Source: Bryobacteraceae bacterium (lineage in GTDB: Bacteria; Acidobacteriota; Terriglobia; Bryobacterales; Bryobacteraceae). From it: a stretch of DNA of 64,000 bases. Positions within the stretch are counted from its first letter, which is position 1; every line of letters begins with the position of its first letter. The stretch covers positions 1,186,501 to 1,250,500 of the forward strand of contig JAWKHH010000002.1 of assembly GCA_041394945.1 (NCBI GenBank). Reading direction: 5' to 3'. A program made the position numbers and the translations under genes. The notes under the pieces are model-generated. The model was not told the DNA's origin and ran no database searches. It saw only the letters and a program-made list of their open reading frames with translations. Positions 63,662 to 64,000 of the stretch are shown here, piece by piece.

Positions 63662-64000
63662 CTAATTCCCGAGCGGACCGACGGTGCTCTCCACAGTGAC
63701 GCGCCGGGGTGCGATCCAACGCACGAGATCCGGCAGGTCAAACAGGCGCAGTGCACCGGGAACAGCATTCTCCCACTGGCCGCGATGAATCCGCTGCCGC
63801 ACCACGGATTCGTACGACACGAGCATCTCGCGCAGCCGCGTCTCGCCGATTCGGGCGTCGAAGGCTGCCGCGTACAGCGCCGGCACGGCCGCCGCGCCCT
63901 GCCCGTGCAGCTCGATCCGGGCCGGGTCCACGTCGCCGCGGGACGCCAGAAGGTCCACGGCGCGCGCGATATCCTCGGCACGCATGGTGACGAGCGGTTT
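63662..64000 (-). CDS. Alpha/beta-hydrolase-like protein (acetylxylan-esterase type), 3' part only
   Basis: The frame is open through the right edge, so the 5' end is outside the window; the ATG at 63985 is internal. The visible 112 residues show KPLVTMRAEDIARAVDLLASRGDVDPARI, then IELHGQGAAAVPALYAAAFD, the nucleophile-elbow region, and the end with IHRGQWENAVPGALRLFDLPDLVRWIAPRRV. In active esterases the elbow is GxSxG; here it reads HGQGAAA with Gln in place of Ser, as in some non-catalytic paralogs. It is co-transcribed with PhyH. Confidence 0.7.
   Translation of the reverse strand, partial: KPLVTMRAEDIARAVDLLASRGDVDPARIELHGQGAAAVPALYAAAFDARIGETRLREMLVSYESVVRQRIHRGQWENAVPGALRLFDLPDLVRWIAPRRVTVESTVGPLGN

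Overview
The window looks like chromosomal DNA of a GC-rich soil Acidobacteriota member close to the Bryobacterales/Solibacter group. This is inferred from family content, not from a marker-gene placement. The supporting signs are two ~1,130-residue Oar-like TonB-dependent receptors with an N-terminal carboxypeptidase-regulatory domain, several Tat-exported Gfo/Idh/MocA oxidoreductases with TIM-barrel partners, exported PQQ dehydrogenase and cytochrome c, lipid A genes (so a Gram-negative envelope), and many secreted proteins of unknown function. I see no rRNA, tRNA, CRISPR array, prophage or insertion sequence.

Layout. 1-3421: hisS (5' end off the window), aspS and an arginase-family protein. 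3683-9245: a polytopic membrane protein, a MobB-like P-loop protein overlapping lpxD, an exported carboxypeptidase-regulatory-like protein, then lpxA. 9208-14309: MFS transporter and cutA, cysS coupled by ATGA to a Cys/Met-metabolism PLP enzyme, and an exported TPR-like protein. 14317-20229: glnE, an exported DUF3500 protein, an unknown protein, and a DUF4097-like protein with a strikingly regular 18-residue repeat. 20315-25726: single-chain pyruvate carboxylase and a large membrane protein. 25825-33473: two paralogous TonB-dependent receptors that share a promoter element and flank a VOC protein and a small membrane protein. 33656-39845: HAD hydrolase, YjbR protein, orphan ExbB/TolQ-like channel, membrane patatin, Tat-exported Gfo/Idh/MocA oxidoreductase and aldo/keto reductase. 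39895-44192: compact operon of diheme cytochrome c, PQQ dehydrogenase with a lanthanide-type aspartate, and an OPT-family transporter. 44134-52437: two exported amidohydrolases, an enolase-superfamily enzyme, a frameshifted membrane protein, an FG-GAP-like secreted protein, and an ECF sigma factor with a membrane partner. 52434-55678: YqeY, a class V aminotransferase and serA, a probable serine-biosynthesis pair. 55675-62007: two Gfo/Idh/MocA plus TIM-barrel clusters around an Fpg/Nei-type glycosylase and an exported VOC protein. 62008-62843: no intact gene, but several hairpins and a promoter-like element. 62844-64000: PhyH dioxygenase and the 3' end of an alpha/beta-hydrolase-like gene.

How the parts work together. 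Housekeeping functions (three aminoacyl-tRNA synthetases, lipid A, serine synthesis, anaplerosis, GlnE) are mixed with an exported oxidative and sugar-processing repertoire. The receptors would import polymers or chelates, the exported NAD-type oxidoreductases and TIM barrels would rework glycosides, and the PQQ dehydrogenase would pass electrons to its cytochrome. At about a dozen gene starts a -10-like hexamer lies only 6-12 nt before the start codon and no Shine-Dalgarno is visible, which suggests widespread leaderless or near-leaderless transcripts.
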